Shown: in pieces, positions 1 through 7,442 of the stretch | Numbering within the stretch: position 1 is the stretch's first letter | Layout of the letters: each line of letters opens with the position of its first letter | Origin: Succinivibrionaceae bacterium UBA3769 | GTDB taxonomy: Bacteria > Pseudomonadota > Gammaproteobacteria > Enterobacterales > Succinivibrionaceae | Reading direction: 5' to 3' | DNA length: 20,749 bases | Assembly (NCBI GenBank): GCA_002372325.1 | Contig: DFFT01000018.1 | Location: forward strand, 32,395-53,143 | Notes under the pieces: generated by a model | Database searches by the model: none | Seen by the model: only the letters and a program-made list of their open reading frames with translations | Told to the model about the DNA's origin: nothing | Translations under genes and position numbers: made by a program

Positions 1-6
1 TTTTTA

Positions 7-23
7 TTTTTTTTTTTTTTTTT
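7..23. repeat. T17 homopolymer tract
   Basis: An uninterrupted run of 17 T, preceded by five T and one A, opens the window, followed by AT-rich DNA to about position 66. It could be the T-tail of a terminator whose hairpin lies outside the window, a slippage-prone tract, or an assembly edge. The sequence here cannot decide between these. Confidence 0.6.
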
Positions 24-58
24 GACAGCGTTATTTTATTTATTGCTTTATTATTGAT

Positions 59-359
59 TTATTTATCAGAGGCGCGAATTTTGCTGATATCTTTTCCGGC
101 AGTTTCGGAAGCGGCGGGGATTAGCCTGGGAGCTTCCGGAGCCGCGGGGGTTCCCTTTTCCTTAAAGGCTCTCTTAGGCGGTAATGGGGAAGGGGCTGGC
201 TGCTTCCCCGCGGAGATCGGCGGTTATTCCGGCCCGGCCTTCTTTCAGGCGCTTTATTTCGGGCCGGCTCTGGACTTTTCTTCCCGCCGGCGGATCTCCG
301 GACTTCATTTCCGCCGGGGAATACGGTTCCTTTTCAGTATTTTCTTTAACGGAATGTTT
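59..359 (-). other. Possible decayed coding remnant on the minus strand
   Basis: Two overlapping minus-strand open stretches look codon-like but lie in different frames. One ends at a TAA at 59-61 and is open for about 55 codons with no start codon. The other, ending at a TAA at 174-176, is open back to a TGA at 360-362; its only ATG is at 306-308 and has no ribosome binding site. Both read as Lys/Pro/Ala/Glu-rich, tail-like peptide. A frameshift between about 174 and 224 would join them into the C-terminus of a lost protein. Equally, this may be GC-rich intergenic DNA. I recognise no family. The plus-strand open frames across the same stretch (54-383, 184-600) look no better. Confidence 0.2.
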
Positions 360-516
360 TCAAATGTTGCGATTTTGTTATAATTTTTCACCGGCGGCGC
401 TTCTGAGAATGCTCTCAGCGGGGCTCTCTTTTTTTATGAGGTTCCGGACTCCCGGCGGGAAAGCCGGAACCGATTCAGGCAATTTTATTGTTTTAGTTCA
501 AGTTTATGAACTCTCC

Positions 517-545
517 TTAGACTGCTTCAATCGCTTTGCTATATA
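517..545 (+). promoter_or_regulatory. Candidate sigma70 promoter for the sulfatase-fold pair
   Basis: TTAGAC at 517-522 is separated by 17 bases from TATATA at 540-545, with an extended -10 TG at 537-538. A start site near 552 would give a leader of about 80 bases before the ATG at 631. A second isolated TATAAT at 379-384 has no convincing -35 element. Confidence 0.45.
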
Positions 546-630
546 TAATGAAACTATCTGCATCAGGAATGTCCGCGGGCATTTCCCGTTTCCGTTTTGA
601 TCTGAGGATCTCCGGGTGAGATTTTTGTAA

Positions 631-3276
631 ATGCGTTTTTTTGAGATTCTGTTGTTTGTTGTACTGGCTCTGGCCATAACAGTTGTAGTTAATCTGACGG
701 GCTACGGTTTTACCCTTCCCGTGCATCTTTCATTCGAGCTCCAGTCCAGCACTGCCGCCGATGTTCGCATTTTCTACAAAAATGAAGACGATGACCGCTT
801 TATCAGGGATTATTCGGTATCCTTCACGGCCGAACAGGGGGATGAATACCACAGCTATGAATTCGATCTGCCGAATCTCAGATCCGTGTCCCAGCTGTCC
901 CTGCTTTTTGATGATTCCGCCACGGGCAATATCTGCATCCGCAATCTGACCATCCACGGCTACAAGCAGGAATTCACCTACAATTTCATGCAGTCGGTGC
1001 TGAGCAACATTTCCATGTCCAGCAGCGACCAGCATGGCGAGAGCGCCTGCTTTGTCTTTTATCAGAGAAGCACCGCGGAGCCGGCGTTTTCAGACCGGCC
1101 CCAGATCATCAGCCAGATCTTCGAGGTGCATTCCATAGTCGAACCGTACAACTACTGGCAGATCCTGTTCTTCTTTGCCCTCTTTATCACCTTCCAGCTG
1201 GTTTACGGTCTTATTATGAGAATCGGCAAGAAGGTGCCCTGGCGCTATACCGTGGCTCAGAACATAAGAGCCCTGCTGACCGCCGCCGGCTGGATTTTTG
1301 TGCTGGTTTATATCTTCGGCGAGGTGGTGGATGCCTATGCTCTTCATAACCGGCTCCTTTTGCTGGGCACTCTGACTGTCGGTCTGGGTTCGTTTTTCTA
1401 TATTTCCCGGGGCTTCTTTGTCAGACATGCTCATTTCATGCTGATTTCGTTGGTGCTGATCCTCCTGATGCTGGTGCGCTATGCCGTGTTCAAGAGCGAG
1501 GTGGGCACCATCTACCATAACGAGTTCATGGGCTATATCCACATCGTCAAGCAGGATCTCCCCTTTGACGTGGCTGCCGTGCTGCTTATCTCCATAGCCT
1601 GTCTGCTCCGGAGAAAAAGCGTCAGAAATCTGATTCTGATTATCACCGGCATGGGGCTCGCCCTGATGTTCCTGGATTATGCCATTAATACCGGCAAGGA
1701 AACGGATCGTCTGATCTTCACCTCTCTGGATTTCAGCAAGTTCACCTATCATGACTTCATTGTTCAGTCCGTGCTGTTCTTCCAGACGGTGCAGGGACTT
1801 CTGACGCTGGTTACCATGGCCATGATCGTCATTACCGTGTCTCTGGCTTATTCCCGCCGCCAGGACATGAGCGTCACTCCCGCCAGACTCTGGTCTTATC
1901 TATTTATCGAGTGCCTTGCCGTATGGGCCTATTTCGCCAATATCGGCACCAGCAGCGTTTATGACGACAAGTTCTACAATCTGGTGGAGGTGAACCGCGG
2001 CATTGAGAATCTGGACTTTTCCCGGATAACCGCATCCTCCAGCGAGATTAACACCGTGAAGCAGGGGATGAATTCTCATAAGAACGTCATCGTGCTGGTG
2101 GTTAATTCCCTTTCCAGCTTCGGCAGCCGGCTTTACGGCGGCGAGAACCTCACCCCGAACATCGACGTTATCGCCAACCACAATATCTGGTTCAAGAATT
2201 ACTATGCGCTGGGTTATGACGACGAGACCGCCAATTACTCCTTCCTTACCGGCTATCCCTTCCTGCATAACGGCGTGGGACTGGAAACCAAGGGGCTTTA
2301 CGGCCGGGCTCTTCCCTACATCATGAAGAACGCCGGCTATGCCACCATCATGGCCTATGCCTTTAAGCCCAGCTCGGTGCTGAAGGTGCAGTACGACAAC
2401 GCCGGCTTTGATTATCTTGTGGACTACATGGATTCCCGGTTCCCGGAAACCGCTCCCCGCTACCGTTCCGACTCTCTGGATGACAAGGTGTTCCTGGAGG
2501 AGATGGCCCGGAAGGTGGAATACTGGATGCGCACCGGCGGCAAGAACTTCTTCGTGCAGATTATCACCGGATCCGGCATTGCCCCCTTTGCCGTTCCGGT
2601 GGAAAACCGCATTGACCCCAGCCAGAAGGAATTCAATTTCGACAAGGTGATGCAGTTTACCGATGAGGCCGTGGCTCATTTTGTGCAGGATCTCACCAGA
2701 ATCAACTATTTCCGGAACGGCATTCTGATTATCACCGGCAATCACCGCGCCTCCATTCCGGTGAGCAAGAAGGAGTATGATACCTTCGGCCGGCTCTCCG
2801 TGGCCCGGGTGCCCCTCATCATCATCGATAAAAACGTCAAAACCTTCGTGTCCACCAATGACATTTCCTCCGCCTCTCTGGGGGAGATTATCCAGTACCT
2901 TACTCTGGACACCTACTCCGGAAGCTCGCTCCATGTTAATCCCTTTATCGAAAAGGTTAACGAGACCATCGTCTATCAGGAGCTGTCCCCCCGCAACGAA
3001 ATCCTGCTGAAGGACGGCGATAATGTCGGCACCTTCGTGATTGCCGGTAATCATTCCGAGATCACCGGCAATATCCGGAACAAGGATGAAGTGTTCGGGA
3101 ACATTCTGTCGCTGCTCCGGGATACGGACACCCTCATCAGCAAGGTTGAGGAGGTGCCGGAGGATCAGCGCTACAAGAAGTCCAGCGAATGGTTCGAGTC
3201 TGCGGACGGGGACCGAAATAATCCCGGCGCGAATAAGCCCCAGATGAAATCCGGCAGGAGATCCGGGAAGAGGTAA
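631..3276 (+). CDS. Multi-pass membrane protein with LTA-synthase/sulfatase-fold domain, metal-ligand residues missing
   Basis: 881 aa. Residues 4-22 are a membrane anchor. Residues 30-170 form an extracytoplasmic, beta-rich, Asp-rich segment. About eight further membrane segments lie between 175 and 437, and a C-terminal domain at about 483-800 has the layout of the LtaS/sulfatase fold (PF00884-like). That family transfers polar head groups or cleaves sulfate/phosphate esters using a Thr nucleophile and a divalent metal. By hand alignment the Thr position is kept (Thr533, in DDETAN), but the Glu of the first strand is Asn492 (VLVVNS), the Asp of the DH motif is Asn704 (TGNHR, His705 kept), and the substrate-pocket His of the T-x-H-x-P-F motif is Ile650 (GSGIAPF). 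This suggests a pseudoenzyme or altered chemistry. The C-terminal tail is basic. The ATG is preceded by GGTGAG at 615-620. A paralogue follows 60 bases downstream. Fold confidence is good; substrate is unknown. Confidence 0.75.
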   Translation: MRFFEILLFVVLALAITVVVNLTGYGFTLPVHLSFELQSSTAADVRIFYKNEDDDRFIRDYSVSFTAEQGDEYHSYEFDLPNLRSVSQLSLLFDDSATGNICIRNLTIHGYKQEFTYNFMQSVLSNISMSSSDQHGESACFVFYQRSTAEPAFSDRPQIISQIFEVHSIVEPYNYWQILFFFALFITFQLVYGLIMRIGKKVPWRYTVAQNIRALLTAAGWIFVLVYIFGEVVDAYALHNRLLLLGTLTVGLGSFFYISRGFFVRHAHFMLISLVLILLMLVRYAVFKSEVGTIYHNEFMGYIHIVKQDLPFDVAAVLLISIACLLRRKSVRNLILIITGMGLALMFLDYAINTGKETDRLIFTSLDFSKFTYHDFIVQSVLFFQTVQGLLTLVTMAMIVITVSLAYSRRQDMSVTPARLWSYLFIECLAVWAYFANIGTSSVYDDKFYNLVEVNRGIENLDFSRITASSSEINTVKQGMNSHKNVIVLVVNSLSSFGSRLYGGENLTPNIDVIANHNIWFKNYYALGYDDETANYSFLTGYPFLHNGVGLETKGLYGRALPYIMKNAGYATIMAYAFKPSSVLKVQYDNAGFDYLVDYMDSRFPETAPRYRSDSLDDKVFLEEMARKVEYWMRTGGKNFFVQIITGSGIAPFAVPVENRIDPSQKEFNFDKVMQFTDEAVAHFVQDLTRINYFRNGILIITGNHRASIPVSKKEYDTFGRLSVARVPLIIIDKNVKTFVSTNDISSASLGEIIQYLTLDTYSGSSLHVNPFIEKVNETIVYQELSPRNEILLKDGDNVGTFVIAGNHSEITGNIRNKDEVFGNILSLLRDTDTLISKVEEVPEDQRYKKSSEWFESADGDRNNPGANKPQMKSGRRSGKR

Positions 3277-3323
3277 TTGCTGTTTCCATCCGGCCGTACC
3301 CCGCGGCCGGCGGAAGCGAGTCC

Positions 3324-3328
3324 GGAGG
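3324..3328 (+). promoter_or_regulatory. Ribosome binding site deciding the start of the second sulfatase-fold gene
   Basis: GGAGG lies 8 bases before the ATG at 3337. The longest open frame begins with a TTG at 3277, directly abutting the stop of the previous gene and without a comparable site, so the ATG at 3337 is preferred. Confidence 0.7.
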
Positions 3329-3336
3329 ATCTTGAC

Positions 3337-5664
3337 ATGAAGCCGCGTATTGCCAGACTGGCAAAATTTCTGGTGTCCCTGTTCCGGGGCGCTGCCTTGG
3401 ACGGCATGCTTCTGGCCTTTCTGATAACCGCCGCCGTCGCCCTGACCATGCCGGATTTTCTGACAGAGGCGCGGTTTTCCTGCGCGGTGGCTCCGGCGGT
3501 GCCCGGAGATTATGAAATCACCGTTGGCTATGCCACGCCCCTGAGCCGGAACTACTTTCAGGAAAACACCCGTACCCTGAAAATGTCCTTCCCCGCCGGG
3601 GCTTCCGGAAAGCCGGATTTCCAGAAAATCGAGCTCAGCTTTCCGGCCACGGTGATTACCAACGTCCGCTTAAGCTTTGCGGAGACCACCAGCTTTCAGA
3701 TCCGGGATCTCCGGCTTGCGGGCTTCCGGAGCTTCCGGCTTTCCGACAATCCCTCTCTGGATCTGGACTGCTCCCCCGACTGCCTCGTGAAGCGTTCCGA
3801 GCCGGATCTCGTTTACATTCAGCCCCAGCGCTTCTCCTCGGAAATCATGAGCGTCAAGGCCCATGACGATCCCCTCCTGGTGCTTACCGGGATCTCCGGG
3901 CTTACGAAGTTTTTTCTGGGACTTTTAGCCGCGCTGGCCTTGCTGGGATCTCTCCTCAGGCATTTCAGAATGCGGATCATGCTCTGGTGCTGGTCAGCTC
4001 TGCTGGTGCTTATCAGCTATGCCTTAAACCTCATTATCGCCTTTCTCCCGGATATTGCCCGGGTCTATCGCACGGAGTTTACTCTGGGGGCTCTCAACAC
4101 CCTTTATCAGCACGGCCCCTGTTTTCTGATCCTGACCGGATGCCTCATGCTGTCCTCCTGGAAACGGTTCTGGCAGGCGCGGGCGCTGGGCTTTCTGCTG
4201 TTTCTCGTGTTTTTCGGGATCACGCTGGCGGATTTCTTTATTATGAGAGAGCTTAATGCCCGGCTGGTTCTGTCCGATGTCGCGGCCTTCGGCTGGGATC
4301 TCAGTCTGGGAGCTCCCCTGATAAAGGATTTTGCCCTGTCCCGATCCGCTGTGGCAGCTTTGATTTTGCTCCTGTGCTTTGTCCGCTTTGTTAACGCCTC
4401 CTGGTGCGACCGGAACCGGCCGGAGTATCCGCCGGTGTACGCCGGCTCCATGACTCTGGGGATTATCTCGCTGTTTTTTCTGGCGGAAAACAGTCCCGGA
4501 AGCACCGTGGACGATTATGATTTTGCCAGCGTCATTGCCGTTAATTCATCAACCCATCAGGTACCGTATTCCTCCGGAGGCCCCTGCGCCGGCGCACTGC
4601 CGGAGGAACGCCGGGTTTCGGGGCTTAATACCCGCAAAAATCTCATTCTCATCGATCTGGAATCCTTCAGCTCGTATCAGAGCAAATTTTTCGGGGGCTT
4701 TTTTGACAGCATGCCGGAGCTGGATCGTCTGGCCCGGAACAATGTCAGCTTTACCAATTATTACTCCAACGGCTTTGCTTCGGATCCCTCAAATTTCGCC
4801 ATGCTGACGGGGCAGCCCTTTATCAACGGCTGGCGCTCTCTTACGGATCCCGTATTTTTTGACCGGGCTCTTCCCAAGGTGCTTCAGGAGCACGGCTATC
4901 ACACCACCGTCATGTATTCCTCCAGGAACGTTTTTCATGCGGATGAGCTCCTCCGGAAGGCCGGCTTTCAGGAGTTCAGCGACGGCAAGGATCCCCACTA
5001 CGTTATTTCCGAGCGGCTGACCTTCAATGCGGTGCCGGATCGGGATCTTTTTGACAATCTCTTCCAGAGAGTGTCCCGCTGGAAGCCGGGGATGCCGCCG
5101 TTTTTCACCATGGCGCTCACCGCCACCACCCACGCTCCCTTTCTGATGCCCCTGACTCATACCGGATCCTACCAGGGCACCCTGAAGTACACGGACAAGG
5201 AGCTCCGGGATCTCATAGCCCGGCTGGAATCCATCCGTTATTTTGATCATGGCATGGTGGTGATCGTGGCGGATCATCGGGTGATGCTCTCTTTGACTCT
5301 GGACGAGCAGATGGAGTACGGGGAGCGGGCTCTGGGCCGGGTGCCGCTCCTGATTATCGGGAGCTCCCTGGGGCGGAAGGTTTTTCGGAACAGCGTGGGG
5401 CATGATTCTCTTTCCGCCATTATCAGCTATCTCCTTCTGGACAGCTACACGGAAATGCCCTGGCAGTGCAATCCCCTGACCCGGCCGGACTGTCAGGAGG
5501 ACGTCTTTTATCAGAAAAAAGGCCCGCAGGACGAGGTGCTGGTCTTCCGGGGAGACGGGGACATTTCCCGGATTACTCTGGACGGAGATAAGACCCGGGT
5601 GAGTTCCGGCAAGAGCGCCGGAGAGGAAGAACTCCTTCGGAAGGTCTGCTGGTTCCGGAAATAG
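3337..5664 (+). CDS. Multi-pass membrane protein with LTA-synthase/sulfatase-fold domain, catalytic Thr position missing
   Basis: 775 aa from the ATG chosen by its ribosome binding site (795 aa from an upstream TTG). The architecture matches the preceding protein: N-terminal membrane segment at about 17-36, extracytoplasmic beta-rich segment to about 175, a multi-pass region to about 390, and a sulfatase/LtaS-like C-terminal domain from about 434. Here the expected metal ligands are intact: Glu442 (LIDLESFSS), Asp646-His647 (VADHR) and the pocket His599 (TTHAPF). The Thr that normally serves as nucleophile and metal ligand aligns with Pro484; Ser485 sits next to it (ASDPSN). The protein is therefore probably inactive, or uses the neighbouring Ser. 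It is most likely co-transcribed with, and derived by duplication from, the upstream gene. It could act in head-group transfer onto a periplasmic glycan or lipid, but substrate and activity are unknown. Confidence 0.75.
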   Translation: MKPRIARLAKFLVSLFRGAALDGMLLAFLITAAVALTMPDFLTEARFSCAVAPAVPGDYEITVGYATPLSRNYFQENTRTLKMSFPAGASGKPDFQKIELSFPATVITNVRLSFAETTSFQIRDLRLAGFRSFRLSDNPSLDLDCSPDCLVKRSEPDLVYIQPQRFSSEIMSVKAHDDPLLVLTGISGLTKFFLGLLAALALLGSLLRHFRMRIMLWCWSALLVLISYALNLIIAFLPDIARVYRTEFTLGALNTLYQHGPCFLILTGCLMLSSWKRFWQARALGFLLFLVFFGITLADFFIMRELNARLVLSDVAAFGWDLSLGAPLIKDFALSRSAVAALILLLCFVRFVNASWCDRNRPEYPPVYAGSMTLGIISLFFLAENSPGSTVDDYDFASVIAVNSSTHQVPYSSGGPCAGALPEERRVSGLNTRKNLILIDLESFSSYQSKFFGGFFDSMPELDRLARNNVSFTNYYSNGFASDPSNFAMLTGQPFINGWRSLTDPVFFDRALPKVLQEHGYHTTVMYSSRNVFHADELLRKAGFQEFSDGKDPHYVISERLTFNAVPDRDLFDNLFQRVSRWKPGMPPFFTMALTATTHAPFLMPLTHTGSYQGTLKYTDKELRDLIARLESIRYFDHGMVVIVADHRVMLSLTLDEQMEYGERALGRVPLLIIGSSLGRKVFRNSVGHDSLSAIISYLLLDSYTEMPWQCNPLTRPDCQEDVFYQKKGPQDEVLVFRGDGDISRITLDGDKTRVSSGKSAGEEELLRKVCWFRK

Positions 5665-5719
5665 GCTCTTAAATGCGCCGCAGCATATTTTTCCCGGCTG
5701 ACGGCTGATTTTGGCAGAG

Positions 5720-5741
5720 ACGGCGCCATGCCGCCGTTTTA
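5720..5741 (+). terminator. Weak candidate terminator after the sulfatase-fold pair
   Basis: ACGGCG (5720-5725) pairs with CGCCGT (5732-5737) across a six-base loop and is followed by TTTA. The stem is short and the T-run poor, but it lies 56 bases after the stop codon. Confidence 0.3.
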
Positions 5742-5990
5742 CCGCTTCATACGGGGTCATTACGGGTCATAGCCCCATGGGCATCCCCTCCTAATATGCA
5801 GAATCATCCTTCACGGCCTCAATATCCCCAGGGGTAAACAATAACTGAAGCTTTTAAGCCTCTTCCGGCGGCCGGATTGGGCCCGTATCAGCACGATAGC
5901 GCCTCTCTGTTGCGAGAATGCCCGGGCCGGGGCCTATGGTTCCGCAGGGGCAGGAAAATTGCGAACTGGCTGTCATTACAGCCGTAAAGG
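5742..5990. other. Intergenic region between convergent transcription units
   Basis: No convincing open frame. It contains a near-direct repeat at about 5752-5769 (GGGGTCAT then CGGGTCAT), a CCCC/GGGG inverted repeat near 5829-5837, and a perfect hairpin GGCTGT-CATT-ACAGCC at 5968-5983 without a T-run on either side. I see no tRNA-like fold. Together with the flanking terminators, the gap between stop codons is about 410 bases. Confidence 0.5.
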
Positions 5991-6019
5991 AATAAAAAAC
6001 GGGAGACCTCGATCTCCCG
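5991..6019 (-). terminator. Rho-independent terminator of the redox operon
   Basis: The perfect 7-bp stem CGGGAGA (6000-6006) / TCTCCCG (6013-6019) has a six-base loop. Read on the minus strand it is followed by a run of six T and then ATT (complement of 5991-5999). It lies about 60 bases beyond the stop codon of the flavoprotein gene. Confidence 0.85.
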
Positions 6020-6077
6020 TTACCTCGGTTTGCGGATTAACCGCGTTTTAACCGCAAAAGCGCCTCAGCGCCATACG

Positions 6078-7442
6078 TTAATTCCCGCTGAGCTTCTTAT
6101 GGATGGCCGCAGCTGCCTTGCGGCCGGCTCCCATGGCGCTTATGACGGTAAGAGGCCCCGTTACGGCATCGCCGCCGGCGTAGACTCCGGGTCTGGAGGT
6201 TTCCAGGGTCTCAGGATCCGCTTCCAGCCGTCCCTTGCGATCGCACTTAAGCCCGCACTTATTCATAAGCTCCGTGTCAGCGCCGTTGCCGATAGCCATA
6301 ATCACGCAGTCGGCATCCATGGTATGCTCGGTGCCGGGGACATCCACGGCCTTGTGATTTTCGTCCAGTTTGGTATTGAGGCACTTAAGCCCGGTAACCT
6401 TGCCGTCCTGGCCGAGAATTTCCACCGGCTTGGTCAGGAAGACAAATTCCGCGCCTTCTTCCCTGGCCTCCTTGATTTCCGCGTCATAGGCCGGCATTTC
6501 GGCTTCGGTGCGGCGGTAGACGATAACCACCCGATCGGCTCCGGTTCTCACTGCGCTGCGGCAGGCGTCCATAGCGACGTTGCCGCCGCCGACAATGGCA
6601 ATGGTGTGATACCGGGGGAACTTGTCAGCATTGTCCTGCTTCAGGTTTATAGCATTCAGGAAATCCTGCGCCAGATAGCAGCCGGAGAGATCCTCGCCGG
6701 GGACGTTCATGTTCAGGGCAACGCCGGTGCCGACGCCGAGGAACACGGCGCTGAAGCCCATGGATCCCTGAAGATCGTCTAAGGTGAAGTCCTTCCCCAG
6801 AGCCTTGCCCAGTTCAAAGGTGACCTTCCTTTCCTCAAGCTTCCGGATCTCGTCCTTAACGATTTCCTTGGGCAGTCTGAATTCAGGAATGCCGTAGGTC
6901 AGCACGCCTCCTAAAACGTCCGTCTTTTCGAATACCGTAACGTCATAGCCCAAAGCGGCGAGATCGCCGGCGGCGGCGATGCCGGCAGGGCCGGCCCCCA
7001 CCACGGCAACCTTTTTGCCGATCCTTGGCGTTTCAGCGGCCGCAGTCGCAATGACGTGATTGCGGTGCCAGTCTGCCACAAAACGTTCCAGAGCGCCGAT
7101 GCTGACGCTTTCGCCCTTGATCCCCCGGACGCAGTTGCCTTCGCACTGCTGCTCCTGAGGGCAGACCCGGCCGCACACCGCCGGAAGGCAGGTGGTCTTG
7201 CTCAGGATCTGATAAGCATCCTCAAAACGGCCTTCGCAAATGCAGTCAATAAACGCCGGGATATCGTTGTGCACCGGGCACCCCCTGGTCATGCACGGAT
7301 GCTCGCGGCACTTGAGACAGCGCATCGCTTCGCAGATGGCCATATCCTCGGTGTAGCCGGTCTGGGACTCGGCAAAGCTGGAACGACGCTGAGCCACGCT
7401 CTGTTCAGGCATCTCAGTTTTTTTCCTGGTAAAGTTGATCAT
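6078..7442 (-). CDS. gltA: GltA/NfnB-like NADPH-dependent Fe-S flavoprotein oxidoreductase
   Basis: 454 aa, the usual length for the homotetrameric 'NADPH-dependent glutamate synthase' GltA / SudA / NfnB group; it is not citrate synthase. An N-terminal Fe-S domain carries Cys42, 45, 50, 55 and Cys90, 94, 100, 104. An FAD Rossmann motif GAGPAG lies at 149-154, an NADPH-binding GGGNVA at 285-290, and the second FAD contact YAGGDAVTGP at 421-430. The start ATG overlaps the nifJ stop (ATGA), with GGAG 8 bases upstream inside nifJ, so the two are translationally coupled. No glutamine amidotransferase or FMN large subunit is nearby. In this context I infer ferredoxin:NADP+ electron transfer from pyruvate oxidation rather than glutamate synthesis. 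The electron-bifurcating partner NfnA is absent from the window. Family is secure; physiological partner is inference. Confidence 0.85.
   Translation of the reverse strand: MINFTRKKTEMPEQSVAQRRSSFAESQTGYTEDMAICEAMRCLKCREHPCMTRGCPVHNDIPAFIDCICEGRFEDAYQILSKTTCLPAVCGRVCPQEQQCEGNCVRGIKGESVSIGALERFVADWHRNHVIATAAAETPRIGKKVAVVGAGPAGIAAAGDLAALGYDVTVFEKTDVLGGVLTYGIPEFRLPKEIVKDEIRKLEERKVTFELGKALGKDFTLDDLQGSMGFSAVFLGVGTGVALNMNVPGEDLSGCYLAQDFLNAINLKQDNADKFPRYHTIAIVGGGNVAMDACRSAVRTGADRVVIVYRRTEAEMPAYDAEIKEAREEGAEFVFLTKPVEILGQDGKVTGLKCLNTKLDENHKAVDVPGTEHTMDADCVIMAIGNGADTELMNKCGLKCDRKGRLEADPETLETSRPGVYAGGDAVTGPLTVISAMGAGRKAAAAIHKKLSGN

Noticed and set aside
1900..3054. 384-codon minus-strand open frame opposite the first sulfatase-fold gene
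   Set aside because: Its His/Gly/Val-rich composition is typical of antisense translation, and the plus strand carries clear membrane and domain structure.
3277..3336. TTG start for the second sulfatase-fold protein
   Set aside because: It abuts the preceding stop codon without a good ribosome binding site, whereas the ATG at 3337 has GGAGG at optimal spacing and begins directly before the membrane anchor.
4789..5760. 323-codon minus-strand open frame
   Set aside because: It is antisense to the catalytic domain of the second sulfatase-fold protein and has no independent support.
5665..6060. Possible tRNA or structured RNA in the convergent gap
   Set aside because: Several small hairpins are present, but no cloverleaf, T-loop consensus or CCA-adjacent acceptor stem could be traced.
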